Position numbers and translations under genes: made by a program. The notes below the pieces were generated by a model. The model saw nothing but the letters and a program-made list of their open reading frames with translations. It had not been told where the DNA came from and ran no database searches. From Cercis canadensis (lineage: Eukaryota > Streptophyta > Magnoliopsida > Fabales > Fabaceae), in NCBI GenBank assembly GCA_003255065.1, contig QAOA01004878.1, positions 1,012,144 through 1,076,143 of the forward strand: 64,000 nucleotides of DNA. Direction: 5' to 3'. Of this stretch, positions 21,660-32,676 are shown piece by piece. Every line of letters starts with the position of its first letter. Position 1 is the first letter of the stretch.

Positions 21660-21990
21660 TCATGCCACGTGATAATGACTTTTTCTTTAATAATCCGTGA
21701 TTAAATACATAATGAGCAATAACTTAACTCATTATATATACTTTTTTTCTTTTTCGTTGGATCTTTTAAACTTTTGGCAGCACTTTAAAAATAAAGTATA
21801 TTTAGATAACTTTGGATTAAAGAAGTGATTTTTCAAAAATTTATAAACCATTTTTTTAAAATCTAAACTATTAATTTTTTAAGCTGAATGGCTTGGGGTC
21901 AAATAATATTGAAGTTGTACTTAAGACTTGTGAGTTTCATGTTTGAACTCAAAGTTGATAGCCAAAATAAAAGAAAGTAAATATTATCCA
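21660..21990 (+). repeat. Segment duplicated at 25530-26120
   Basis: Shared landmarks are GATAATGACTTTTT, CTTTAATAAYCCGTGATTAAA, ACTCATTATATAT and TTATAAACCATTTT. This copy lacks the fold-back element found in the other one, so it supplies the empty site. Confidence 0.8.
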
Positions 21991-22109
21991 CTAACAAATA
22001 GTAATAGGCAATCCGTGGTTCACAAATTGCAATTCATGCCCTTGACATGCCAAAATTAACCAACACTCCTAATTATAAATGGACAGATGGTTCACAAAAG
22101 ATATGTGTA

Positions 22110-22871
22110 TACCCATCTGCAGTGCATTCCATTAGATAACTTCTTTGGTGACCGGAAAATGCTGTTCGGCAGCATCAGAAAACGAGTTCAAAGTATAACT
22201 AGGAACACATTTTGAAGGGCAGGTTCAACAGTTTATGTTCAAAAGCTTATGTCTATAGCATTGATGGCTACTTTTTTTTTCCCCCTATTTTTGGTTACAA
22301 CTGTAGGTTCGAATATAAAACTTACAAATTCTAAAGATAATTTCATTACCACTTAGCTTTTAGCGTATTGATGACTATAATATTCAACAGTTTATAGCAG
22401 GGTCTTTGCTAACTTAATAACAGCCTAAATCTATACATAAATAGAAATTGGTCTTCTACAATCAGAATTCTTCCAAGCCTCTCAAGATAAACCTTCCAAT
22501 GTGTACTTTTTTATTCATTTCTTTAGAAATATTCACATGAAGTAACAAAATAAAGTCACATTGGCACTACTAGTGTTTTGGCTTAAAACACTTAATTTAT
22601 TTTATTTTTAGTTTTACTAGAAGCTTTGTACAATATAGGATAACCTATTCTATTTCATAATTTTAACCCACCCACCCAAAGAGGTTAGAACTTAGGATTT
22701 TCTCAACCATGCACTACACTATCCTTTGTGGACGTTGAAAACACTTTATTAGAGACATAATAATTTCTACAAGATGGAGGACATAAAATTAAATAGCAGC
22801 AATCATAGGAAAAACAGGTTTTTATATTTGGTGACACAAAGTAGATGGTGGTCTCCAGTATTTGATCACTT
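22110..22871 (-). repeat. 3' flank block of defensin gene 2
   Basis: 22150-22270 matches 12485-12600 (ATGCTGTTCGGCAGCATCAG, then TTTATGTTCAAAAGCTTAT) and 22480-22871 matches 12815-13236, in the same relative orientation to their defensin genes. The flank therefore was duplicated together with the gene. Confidence 0.75.
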
Positions 22872-23216
22872 TTAACAAGGAAAATAGCACCTACATTTCC
22901 AGCCGTCACAGTCTCCCATCCTTGCATTCTCCTGTTCCCTGCATACCTCAAAGCAACCATTTGGCGCAAAACAAATACCATGATATAGTCCGCTAGGCCT
23001 ACCACATAATTTTTCTTTTAAATTTCGTATCCCTGTATATATATAAAAAGATAAAAAAAAAATGGACAAACAAAGATGATACTGGGTAATATAATTATGA
23101 TTGTTAACCAATATAGAAGAGAGAGAGAGAGACTAACCGTTGGTGGAGGGAAGTAGAAGGAAAAGGTAGAGAAAGGCAATAATGAAGGTGGAAGATTTAC
23201 AAAGAGAAGTCTTCAT
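22872..23216 (-). CDS. Plant defensin (8-Cys gamma-thionin type), gene 2
   Basis: Two exons on the minus strand, 23216-23138 and 23032-22872, are joined by GTTAGT...ATACAG and encode 79 residues. The signal peptide is MKTSLCKSSTFIIAF followed by LYLFLLLPSTNG. The mature peptide begins after the intron with IRNLKEKLCGRPSG, has GCFEVC in the middle, and ends GWKCRCYFPC. The start KLCxRPSGxxxGxC and the end CxCYFPC are classic plant defensin signatures, making this the most canonical of the three genes. It has eight cysteines and no lesions. The start codon is fixed because no in-frame ATG lies upstream within the transcript. It is expected to be secreted to the apoplast with an antimicrobial or signalling role. 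Confidence 0.9.
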
Positions 23217-23278
23217 GTTTGCAAGAAATTGAAGGCTCTTAATGGAGTGATAAAAAAAAATGAAGTATTTGGTTGGGT

Positions 23279-23288
23279 TTATATATAT
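23279..23288 (-). promoter_or_regulatory. TATA box of defensin gene 2
   Basis: The minus strand reads ATATATATAA followed by ACCCAACC, about 63-72 bp upstream of the start codon. Confidence 0.75.
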
Positions 23289-23582
23289 GGTGAAAGCGAG
23301 GCATTGGTGTTAAGCATATTTCGATTACATCCATATACTTGTCTCTGCTTCTTGTCATGTTCCTTTCTTTGCTACCCTTGTGGTGGTGCTGGGCAGCAGG
23401 GAAAGTGAAATACGGGAAAGTGTGCAATTAGCATTTCTCATTATCAATCATCCCAAAAAGAAAATCTATTTCATTTGATGTTATTTTTATCAAGGAGAAG
23501 AGCAAACAAAGAGTGAGGCATATGTAGAAAGAAAGAGACAAGATCGTTCTTGGTAATAACTAACGAAGGTGCTTTGGAAACT

Positions 23583-24470
23583 TGGAGTAGTTGAACAAGG
23601 TGCAGTGGACGTACGGCTGGTTTCCTTCTGTAGTCCTTGTTCTTTAGTATCCATATCATGCTGTTGGGCAGCATCAGAACACTAGTTTACATTCTGCTCT
23701 CTTTTCTACATTGCCAAATTTTCACTGTACTTAATAACTAATCTTTTTTTCTTTTTAATATACACTAGAAGAGATCCAAATTGTGGTTGCTATTGTGCTG
23801 CGGGAATTGCTATGCTACCACCCCTAAAAAATGGGGAGGTGGCCTTACCATCCCCATCAAAATTCCTATTCTTGGGCTCACCGCAAAGTTCATTAACCAA
23901 AGTAGCCAAGTGTGATTGAAAATAAATAAACAATAGCTAATAAGTTGCATAAATTGGATTATATTAAAATAGTATTCCACTTATCATTTTTTTATACCAT
24001 TTTTGTATGGTCTAACTGTTTTTACTCTCATTGAGTAATTGAAATTTACAAGAGCTTTGCAATGAGCCAGAAAACATTGGTTACTTTGGTCTAAAATGAG
24101 TATATTTAGGGGGTGATAGCACTACCTCTCCATTTATGGGGGTGATAGGATAGGAATTCCCTTGATAATATTATACCCCAATTCAATGTTTCATTCCCTT
24201 TTGATTCTTTTTGTATTATTCTTGATATTTTCCCATTTTTGTTCACATGAAATATTTCGTGATTTAATAGTTGGTTTGATAAAAATCATATATTACAAGA
24301 AGTTATTCATTGGTGTAAGTATGCAAATCAAATTTCTTTTCTCCACTGGCTGGGATCCGTTTACTTTGGATGTAGGACTTGAACAATTACATCATTAAAT
24401 AAGTTCTTATAGACATGAATTTTATCAATCCGACGTATAGTTGAATCATGAAATATTATGGCATTGGTCA
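23583..24470 (+). repeat. Block duplicated at 34971-35750
   Basis: It is colinear with 34971-35750 over AGTTGAACAAGGTGCAGTG, CCAAATTGTGGTTGCT, GAAATAAATAAACAATAGC-like and TTTGTTCACATGAAATATTT segments. The second copy lacks about 120 bp near 23609-23730. The duplicated block is non-coding. Confidence 0.85.
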
Positions 24471-25043
24471 AACAAGTCAAATATTAGACAAATTGAGTAT
24501 TTTTAAGTATATAATCTAACTGATCATATTTACTTATATATTTTAAAAGCATATTTTATGTTAAAATAAAATAGAATCATGAAATATTATGGCATTGGTC
24601 ATACAAGTCAAATATTAGACAAATTGAGTATTTTTAAGTATATAATCTAATTGATCATATTTACTTATATATTTTAAAAGCATATTTTATGTTAAAATAA
24701 AATAGAATCATGAAATATTATGGCATTGGTCATACAAGTCAAATATTAGACAAATTGATTATTTTTAAGTATATAATCTAATTGATCATATTTACTTATA
24801 TATTTTAAAAGCATATTTTATGTTAAAATAAAATAGAATCATGAAATATTATGGCATTGGTCATACAAGTCAAATATTAGACAAATTGAGTATTTTTAAG
24901 TATATAATCTAATTGATCATATTTACTTATATATTTTAAAAGCATATTTTATGTTAAAATAAAATAGAATCATGAAATATTATGGCATTGGTCATACAAG
25001 TCAAATATTAGACAAATTGAGTATTTTTAAGTATATAATCTAA
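24444..25043 (+). repeat. 131-bp tandem repeat, about 4.6 copies
   Basis: Units begin AATCATGAAATATTATGGCA at 24444, 24575, 24706, 24837 and 24968, exactly 131 bp apart. Units differ by only a few bases (for example CAAACAAG in unit 1 versus CATACAAG). The array ends at a single N (25044), so the true copy number is probably larger. The paralogous locus near 35730 has just one partial unit. Confidence 0.97.
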
Positions 25044-25044
25044 N

Positions 25045-26237
25045 ATATTTTAGGATCATAATCTAGTTCATAAGAATTTTTAATCCGACGGTTATATCAA
25101 TAAGATTCATATTCTACAAGATTGAATTTATGTCATGGTATAAGTGTATAAAATCTTACACTCAAATATAATTAAATTCCCACCCATAAATTAAAAAAAT
25201 GAATAACTAGAAACTAAGTTATGTCACTAAACTCATGGGCTTTACTTAGTGCTATGGCATTGTGTATGGCAACTCATGATGTCACAGAAATAATTAGAAC
25301 TTACTAGGAATATAAATCTAAGTTATTTGAGGAATCTTCTTTTTACCCTTTGATTGAAATAGTTTTAAGAACCGAGATGAATGCATATAGAAAGCACTGT
25401 ATGCAAATAGCTGTGGTCATCCCTGCGTCCCACTAAATTGAGACAGGAATTCTATTTCTATTGACTTTTGGTTACGTTCTTANCATCCCTGCGTCCCACC
25501 TGTGTCATCTTGTCATTAATAACAATACTAGATGATAATGACTTTTTTTTCTAGTGTAAAATATTTTTTTTGTCTTTTAATTATTTTTTAAATGTCATTT
25601 TAATTATTAATTTATTTTTTGTGTTACTTTAATTCACGAATAATTATATTACTCATCAAAGTTGTTTTTTATAGTACTAAAAATGATTATTTAAAATACT
25701 GATTTGACGAGCAGAATAATTATTCAAAAATTAAAGTGATACAAAAAATAAATTAATAACTAAAATGATATTTAAAAAATAATCATGGGATAAAAAATAT
25801 ATTTAACTCTTTTCTTTAATAACCCGTGATTAAATTCATCATGAGCAATAATTTAACTCATTATATATCTTGTTTTCCTTTTTGTTGGGATCTTTTAAAG
25901 TGTTGGGTATACTTAAAAAATGAAGTATATTTGGATAACTACGGATTAAAGAAGTTTCCAAAAATTTATAAACCATTTTCCAGGTACATTTACTTTGTTA
26001 AAATCTAAACTACTAATTTGTTTTTTAGTCAAATGGCTTATGACAAACTAATATTGAAGTTCTTCTTAGGACTTACAAATTTTGATTTTGAACCCAAATT
26101 CATAGTCAAAATACTAAAATCTATTGATGTGACGTTTTGATCAACAGTTACACTTAATTTATTCCTTAAAGTGCACCATACACTTTATAGTATCTTAATG
26201 TTTTTGTTTTTGGGTTAAAGAACATATCTCTACCACT
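25045..26237. other. Intergenic, contains a fold-back element and a duplicated segment
   Basis: No gene. An N at 25483 sits between two copies of CATCCCTGCGTCCCAC. 25530-26120 is paralogous to 21660-21990, apart from the fold-back insertion described separately. Confidence 0.6.
25556..25807. mobile_element. Fold-back MITE with empty paralogous site
   Basis: The left arm GTAAAATATTTTTTTTGTC continues through AATTATTTTTTAAATGTCAT and TTAATTTATTTTTTGTG. The right arm is the reverse complement (ending AAAAATATATTTAAC). The arms are about 100 bp and the element 252 bp. The GTTAAATATATTTTT terminus resembles plant MULE-type ends. At 21685 the same flanks run together without it. Confidence 0.75.
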
Positions 26238-26252
26238 TAAAAGAAGATTATG
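26238..26252. repeat. LINE target-site duplication, left copy
   Basis: TAAAAGAAGATTATG, repeated exactly at 32213-32227. The following T run (26253-26259) is the LINE poly(A) tail on the opposite strand. Confidence 0.85.
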
Positions 26253-26296
26253 TTTTTTTGGTAATCTACGGGGAAAAGGCCCAACAAGCACAACTA

Positions 26297-26960
26297 CTAG
26301 ACAGCAAATCTAGAAAAGGCTACACCACTAGAGTCCTCAGATAAAATTGTCCTCACACAGGGTGGAGGTTCCTTGAGACTTTGTACTTCAAAGCCTCTGT
26401 CATGAGCCTCTCGGGCCATAGCATCATCACCTCTATTCCCTTCTCTGTACACGTGGGTGAAGATCAACTCCCAACTCTGCCTTTGCATGTCACGCAGCTC
26501 CTGAATGAGAGAGAAACAAGGGTGGGTTCTGCTTTCACAATTATGCAGAAAATGGAGACTGCACTGGGAATCAGTTTCACAGATAACTTTTCTCAACCCA
26601 AGAGCCCAAGCTAGCCAAACTCCAAAAATCAAGCCCCATAGCTCAGCATGCGTGATGGAGCATTGCCCAAGATTGCACATATAACCAGCAAAAAAGTAGC
26701 AGAAGCATCACGAATTAGACCCCCACACACTGTTGTCCCAGAAGTTGTTAGCAAGGAGCCATCCGAGTTAACCTTCTACCAGCCCAGCGGAGGATATTGC
26801 CAAGAGACATTGATAGCTTTCTTTGGGTTCCCATGCACGTACACAGATTACTCTCCTTGAAGTCACCATATTTCTTTACACGGCCAAGAATCCGGGACAC
26901 TAGGTCCTCCCCAGAATTATTACCACCATTAAACACCCAGTCATTGCGCATTTGCCAAAT
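26297..26960 (-). pseudogene. LINE RNase H (RVT_3) remnant
   Basis: The frame from about 26680 reads MCNLGQCSITHAELWGLIFG, then ICETDSQ, then HVYREGNRGDDAMAREAHD. These are the SxxxAELxAL, E(T/S)DS and HxxREGNxxADxLA signatures of plant LINE RNase H. Upstream (26770-26700, another frame) are NSDGS and GGLIRDASATF, giving the first catalytic Asp block. At least one frameshift separates the two halves. A D has become D-D in NRGDDAMA, and the product would not be complete. Confidence 0.8.
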
Positions 26961-27007
26961 AGCATGGAAAGCAATGGCAAACGTCTGAGACCAATCCTGG
27001 CCCTTAC

Positions 27008-27334
27008 TGATAGGAAAGAATCAGAAGCAACAAGTTTACTAGAAGCAGAAGTGGATGACTCAGGCCCAAGCATAAGACCAAAACGTGTAATCAAAAAGCC
27101 CACTTGGTGGAATAATTTTAAGTTTTAGAAGAGCATCTAACAGTTAGTTGTAAGATCCTAAAATATAGGGAGAATGCTGAGTTGTATCTTTTTTCCTAAC
27201 TGAATGTAGAGGTAGTTGCCTATATCAGATGCTTTGAGCAGAATGAATGGACAACCAAAAAAATATTCAATCTTTAGTTTTTTATTTTCTCTACTGGAGG
27301 TTCCCTTAGCCTCGAATCTAAGGATTACTTATCA
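27008..27334 (+). repeat. Gypsy 5' LTR
   Basis: It starts TGATAGGAAAGAATC and ends GGATTACTTATCA. The sequence ATTTGGTGCTTTCATC that follows is the presumed primer site; I do not assign the tRNA. Confidence 0.93.
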
Positions 27335-27363
27335 ATTTGGTGCTTTCATCTGCTCTTCCTCCC

Positions 27364-30300
27364 ATGGCAGACCAACCTCCGCCTAAATTCTCTAGTTCTG
27401 CCAAGTTAGAAGAGGCAGTGGCCAAACTCGCCTTGTCACAAGCAAGCCTCCACAAACGTCTGGATGATGTTGTGTCCAAACTTGGCCACCTGGAAACTCG
27501 AACCACTTCAGGACCTCACGCCAATGGGGCTTCTTCCCAAGTATCAACCTCAGTTCCACCATCCACCTTATCCAAAGCCACCTTCAAATTAGATGTTCCT
27601 CAATTTACTGGTTCAGACCCCCTTGGCTGGATCTTTAAGATCAACCAATTTTTTGACTATCACCAAACCCTTGAAGACCAACGCATCACCATTGCTTCCT
27701 TCTACCTCGATGGTCTTGCTCTCAGTTGGTTCCAGTGGATGCTTGCTAATGGCCAACTCTGTTCGTGGCCTTCCTTTCTTCAAGCCTTGCAGGTGCGTTT
27801 TGCACCATCCCACTTTGAAGACCCACTAGGTGCTTTATTAAAACTTATTTAATCCACTACTGTGTCTGATTATCAAACTGCTTTCGAAGACTTGGCTAAT
27901 CGAGTTATTGGATTACCACCATATTTCCTTCTTAGCTGCTTTATTTTTGGCCTTAAACCCGATATTAAACGCGAGCTTCAAGTCCTTCAGCTTATTTCCC
28001 TTTCCTAAGCTATTGATCTTGCTAAACTCTAGGAAGCAAAGTTTAACGACATGAACACTTGTTTTCGTCACAAACAGGCCCCATCATTTTCACCTCCTTT
28101 TTCAAAATCTTCCTCCGTTCCATCCCCACCTGTACTCTCCACTCCACCAACCAAATTGCCTATCCGACGCTTAATAGAGGCTGAAATGGCTGCTCTTCGG
28201 GAGAAGGGCCTTTGTTTCAACTGTGATGAAAAATTTCGTCCTGGGCACTGCTGTCAAGCAAAGTTTTTGCTTTTGTTGGCAGAAGAGGACGACGATGGCT
28301 CTCCACCTGCATTTGACTTGCCGTCAGATCCTCAACCAGTGGATCAATCTGAATTAGCCCAAATCAGCCTCCATGCATTAGTGGGCCGGGCCGCACTAGA
28401 GACTTTCAAGGTTACAGGCAAAGTAGGCCATCTTGAGTTGCAGGTTTTAATTGATAATGGTAGCACCCACAATTTTATCCAAGATTGCCTGGTCAAGTTT
28501 TTAGAATTACCTGTGACTCAAGGTCGAGATTTCAAAGTTTTGGTAGGGAATGGTGAAGAATTATCTTGCCACCTAATTTGCCCAAATGTTCGTCTCATAT
28601 TACAGACCCATAGTGTTGAAGTGGATTTATTTGTTTTACCACTTAGTAGTGCTGATGTGGTATTGGGTGTGCAGTGGTTAAAAGGACTAGGCCCAATTGT
28701 GACAGACTACTCTACCCTTATTATGAAGTTTATGTGGGCTGGAAAATTAGTCCAATTAATAGGTGAACCCAAACATCCTATTTCTGAAATTAGTCCTCAC
28801 CAACTTAAAAGGCTAGAAGCTACAAAGGCTATTGTTGAGTATTTTCATTCAAGCCTACTTGATGCTCAATCAGAGGCCCACCTCTTGACCATAGCACCAG
28901 TACCGAGTTCTCAAGACTTGGATCCCACCTCTCTTCAACTTGCATCCTTTCTCCAGAAATTCCAATCAATCTTTGCAACTCCAACCTCTCTGCCACCACC
29001 ATGCCCTACTAATCACCACATCCTTCTCTCTGAAGGTACAACTCCGGTGAATGTGCATCTGTATCGGTATCCACATTTCCAAAAGCAAAAAATGGAATCC
29101 TTGGTTCGTGAGATGCTTTAAGCTGGAATTATCCGACCAAGTACCAGTGCCTTCTCTTCCCCTATTCTCTTAGTCCGAAAAAAAAAGATGGATCATGACG
29201 TTTTTGCGTTGATTACAGAGCTCTTAACAACCTCACTGTGAAGGATCGTTTCCCCATTCCTACAGTGGATGAACTTCTTGATGAGTTGCATGGGGCTGCA
29301 TGGTTCTCTAAACTGGATCTTCGAACTGGGTATCATCAAATTCATATGGCAGAACATGATGTGCATAAAACTGCATTTCGCACTCACGAGGGACACCATG
29401 AATTTTTAGTGATGCCCTTTGGTTTATGCAACGCCCCAGCTTCATTTCAAGCCACAATGAATACACTATTCCGGGATTATCTGCGTAAGTGCATTATTGT
29501 TTTTTTTTTTTGATGATATATTGATCTATAGTAAATTCTTACATGAACATTTCCAACACTTAGAAATGACTCTTAATTGCCTCAAGGCTAGTCAATTTTT
29601 TCTCAAACAATCTAAGTGCTCCTTCTGCAAACCATCTATGGAATATTTGGGACATGTAATCTCCAGAGAGGGTGTTGCTTTGGACAGTGATAAAATTACA
29701 GCCATGATGAAATGGCCTATTCCAAGCACTATTAAAGAATTGTGTGGCTTTCTTGGTCTCACTGGGTTTTACCGCAAGTTCATCAAAAATTATGCTGCAA
29801 TTGCTGCTCCTTTTACAAATCTCTTAAAAAAAGAGGCTTTCGGATGGAATTCACAGGCACAAGCATCATTTGATCAGTTAAAATTAGCCTTAGCATCTGC
29901 ACCGATATTAGTCCTGCCCAATTTTGAACAAGAATTTTTGCTCCAAACAAATACCTCAGGAGTAGCAATGGGCGCTGTTCTTACCCAAAATAAACACCCT
30001 ATTGCTTATTTCAGTAAGAAATTTTGTCCCTGTCTGGCTAATTCTTCTACTTATGTCAGGGAACACTATTACAAGTGCTGTAAAAAAATGGCGTCAATAT
30101 CATAGAGACAAATCAGAAAAGTATTAAGGAGCTCATGACTTAAATCATACAAACCCCTGAACAACATTTTTACTTATCCAAACTCTTGGGTTTTGACTAT
30201 GTCATCTATTACAAACCGGGTAATTAAAACAAAGCTGCTAATGCATTGTCTAGAATCACCAGTGACCAACAAGGATTTTGCCTTGCCTTAACTATTCCTC

Positions 30301-31874
30301 ATTTCTTAGTTGTTGATAAATTGCGGGAAGAAGTAGCAGCTGATCCAACACTACTACAGTTGCAACAAGAAATCCAACAGGATCCTAGCAAGCACCCTTT
30401 TATGCACTCATCAGATGGGTTGCTATTTTTTAAGGGAAAACTTTTTTTGGGATCTAATTCTCCTCTCAAGTTGGTCTTGATTGAGGAATTCCATGCAACA
30501 CCACTAGGGGTCACATGGGCATAGCAAAAAATGTGGGACGTTTGTCTGAAAATTTTTATTGTAAAGGACCCAGAAGATGTGGCTCAATTCATTAAAACTT
30601 GCAATGTGTGTCAGCAGATGAAATCTCCCACTCAAGCTCCAGGAGGATTATTGCAGCCCATTCCCTTTCCTACTCAAATTTGGGAAGATCTCTCATTGGA
30701 TTTTATTATCGGATTACCTCCTTTCCAAGGAAAAACTACTATACTGGTAGTATTTGATCGATTTTCCAAGGGTGCACACTTCGGTGTCTTGGCCACGCAC
30801 CATTCAGCAACTCAAGTTGTAGAACTTTTTGCTACCATGGTTTGTGAACTCCATGGGTTTCCTAAGAGTCTAATATCTGACCGAGATCCTATCTTCCTCA
30901 GTCGTTTCTGGAAGGAATTATTTTGTTTAAGTGGAACCAAACTTTGCATGAGCACTGCCTATCACCCACAATTAGATGGCCAAACAGAGGTAGTTAATAG
31001 AGTGTTGCAACAGTATTTGAGAGCTTTCGTCCATAATGAACCCAAGCACTAGGGTCGTTTCCTTCACTGGGCTAAATAGAGCTATAACACTGCTATTCAC
31101 TCTTCCACATGTTTCACTCCCTTCCAAATCATGTTTGGCCGACCTCCACCCTCCATTCCCCATTATATAGAGGGCTCTTCTTCAGTTGCAGCTGTCGAAG
31201 ATGAGGGCATTACCAGAGAAAAAATTCTAGCTAAACTCAAAAAAAATTTGGCAAAAGCATAACTAGCTATGAAGAACCAAGCAGATCAAAAGAGGTCAGA
31301 GGTCACATTCAATACGGGAGACTGGGTCTATGTTCGCCTTCGACCATACAGCCAGCTGTCCATTTCTGGCTCTCGCAACCAAAAGCTAGCAAAAAGGTTT
31401 TATGGGCCCTTTCAAATATTGGAGTGTATTGGACCAGTGGCTTACAAGCTTGACCTTCCTACATCATAAAAAATTCACAATGTCTTCCATTGTTCCCTCC
31501 TCAAACCACACTATGGCCCTCGAGATTCTAATGTCTTGGATCTTCCACCAGAAGTTTACAACAATCAACCCCTCATTAAGCCATTAGCCATCTTGGATCA
31601 CAAACTCTCTGCATCTGGGCAGCCGGAAATGGTTCTGGTACAATGGCAAGGACTACCATTGGAAGACACTTCATGGGAAGATTTCTCTAAACTCCAAGAG
31701 GACTATCCTGACATGCACCTTGAGGACAAGGTGAATTTCGAAGAACACAGGAATGATAGGAAAGAATCAGAAGCAACAAGTTTACTAGATGCAGAAGCGG
31801 ATGACTCAGGCCCAGGCACAAGACCAAAACGTGTAATCAAAAAGCCCACTTGGTGGAATAATTTTAAGTTTTAG
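27364..31874 (+). pseudogene. Gypsy gag-pol with chromodomain, many stops
   Basis: Gag starts at ATG 27364 (MADQPPPKF) with a coiled-coil-like segment, then FTGSDPLGWIFKINQFF. The zinc knuckle CFNCDEKFRPGHCC (28216) has Arg where His is usual. The protease LIDNGSTHNFI (28450) has Asn where Ser/Thr is usual. Reverse transcriptase spans about 29150-29560 ([33 protein letters not shown]) and is broken by a stop in SWRF context near 29197 and an extra-T frameshift near 29512. RNase H LLQTNTSG (29939) has Asn for the catalytic Asp. Integrase has LDFI, SDRDP and GQTEVVN. A chromodomain (VLVQWQGLPLEDTSWED) lies at 31630-31690. The last ~120 nt of the frame lie in the 3' LTR, with a stop at 31872-31874. 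Confidence 0.92.
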
Positions 31875-32081
31875 AAGAGCATCTAATAGTTAGTTGTAAG
31901 ATCCTAAAGTATAGGGAGAATGCTGAGTTGTATCTTTTTTCCTAACTGAATGTAGAGGTAGTTGCCTATATCAGATGCTTTGGGCAAAATGAATGGACAA
32001 CCAGAAAAATATTCAATCTTTAGTTTTTTTATTTTCTCTACTAGAGGTTCCCTTAACCTCGAATCTAAGGATTACCTATCA
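31754..32081 (+). repeat. Gypsy 3' LTR
   Basis: It starts TGATAGGAAAGAATC and ends GGATTACCTATCA. It contains the C-terminal end of the pol frame. Confidence 0.93.
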
Positions 32082-32212
32082 CTTACCCAACTCTGTTGTA
32101 AGATTTGCACGCAACAAATCACGATCCTGTAACCCAAAAAAAGGTCCCAAGTTGTTGGAGCAACCAACCTCCACCAAACATGCTTCACAAATTCACTGTC
32201 CCTAAGCGCATG

Positions 32213-32227
32213 TAAAAGAAGATTATG
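32213..32227. repeat. LINE target-site duplication, right copy
   Basis: TAAAAGAAGATTATG, identical to 26238-26252. Confidence 0.85.
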
Positions 32228-32351
32228 TATCTATGTGGAAGATAGATACATAATTATAGTGAGTTCCATCTCTAATGATAGATTTAAATATCATCTACAT
32301 TTTATAGGGGCCTTTAAATATGGGGTTTACTAAGTTACTTCCCTTTCAAAA

Positions 32352-32676
32352 GGGAGTAGCGCTACACCACACCCCCTTGTTGAAGGGATTCTGGTGGGAC
32401 TCATTTGCTGAAATTAGTTTCATTGTAAAGATCTCAAAAAAATAAATTACTCAATTTAAGTTAGAATCATTGTAAAATGCATAAACAAATCAATACAAGA
32501 AAAGTACAGGAAAAAATAACCAAGAATAATAATTTTCTTTGACTAAATTAAACTCAAATTCTGTCAATTATCTTGGTATCTGACCTATACTCTGTGACTC
32601 GATTTTTTGAGATTTTCATAACGACACTAATTTCAGGATGTGGGTCTCGCTAGAACCTAGTCGAGTTGCACTACCC
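32352..32676. mobile_element. Possible MITE with diverged inverted repeats
   Basis: The left arm (GGGAGTAGCGCTAC ... GGTGGGACTC ... CTGAAATTAGT ... GATCTCAAAAAA) is mirrored by the right arm (TTTTTTGAGATTTTC ... ACTAATTTCAG ... GTGGGTCTCGC ... GTTGCACTACCCC). The arms are about 110 bp with many differences. The ends are approximate and no target duplication is clear. Confidence 0.5.

Larger units (their letters stand above)
27008..32081 (+). mobile_element. Ty3/gypsy chromovirus (Reina-like), defective
   Basis: A 5,074-bp element with 327/328-bp LTRs (ends TGATAGG...CTATCA) and a 5-bp target duplication CTTAC at 27003-27007 and 32082-32086. The internal order gag, protease, reverse transcriptase, RNase H, integrase, chromodomain defines a chromovirus. 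Short LTRs and about 5 kb total fit the Reina clade, though that assignment is inferred without a tree. LTRs differ by roughly 3% by eye. Many in-frame stops and a poly-T frameshift make it non-functional. It sits inside the LINE at 26253-32212 on the opposite strand. Confidence 0.95.
26253..32212 (-). mobile_element. 5'-truncated LINE interrupted by a gypsy element
   Basis: The LINE is on the minus strand: its 5' truncated end is at 32212, its 3' end with a short A tail at 26253, and it is bracketed by a 15-bp target duplication. Coding similarity begins at 32210 (HALRDSEFVKHVWWRL, typical of the zf-RVT region before RNase H), is broken by the gypsy insertion at 27003-32086, and resumes at about 26960 with the linker and RNase H. 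Net LINE length without the gypsy is only about 0.9 kb. Confidence 0.85.
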
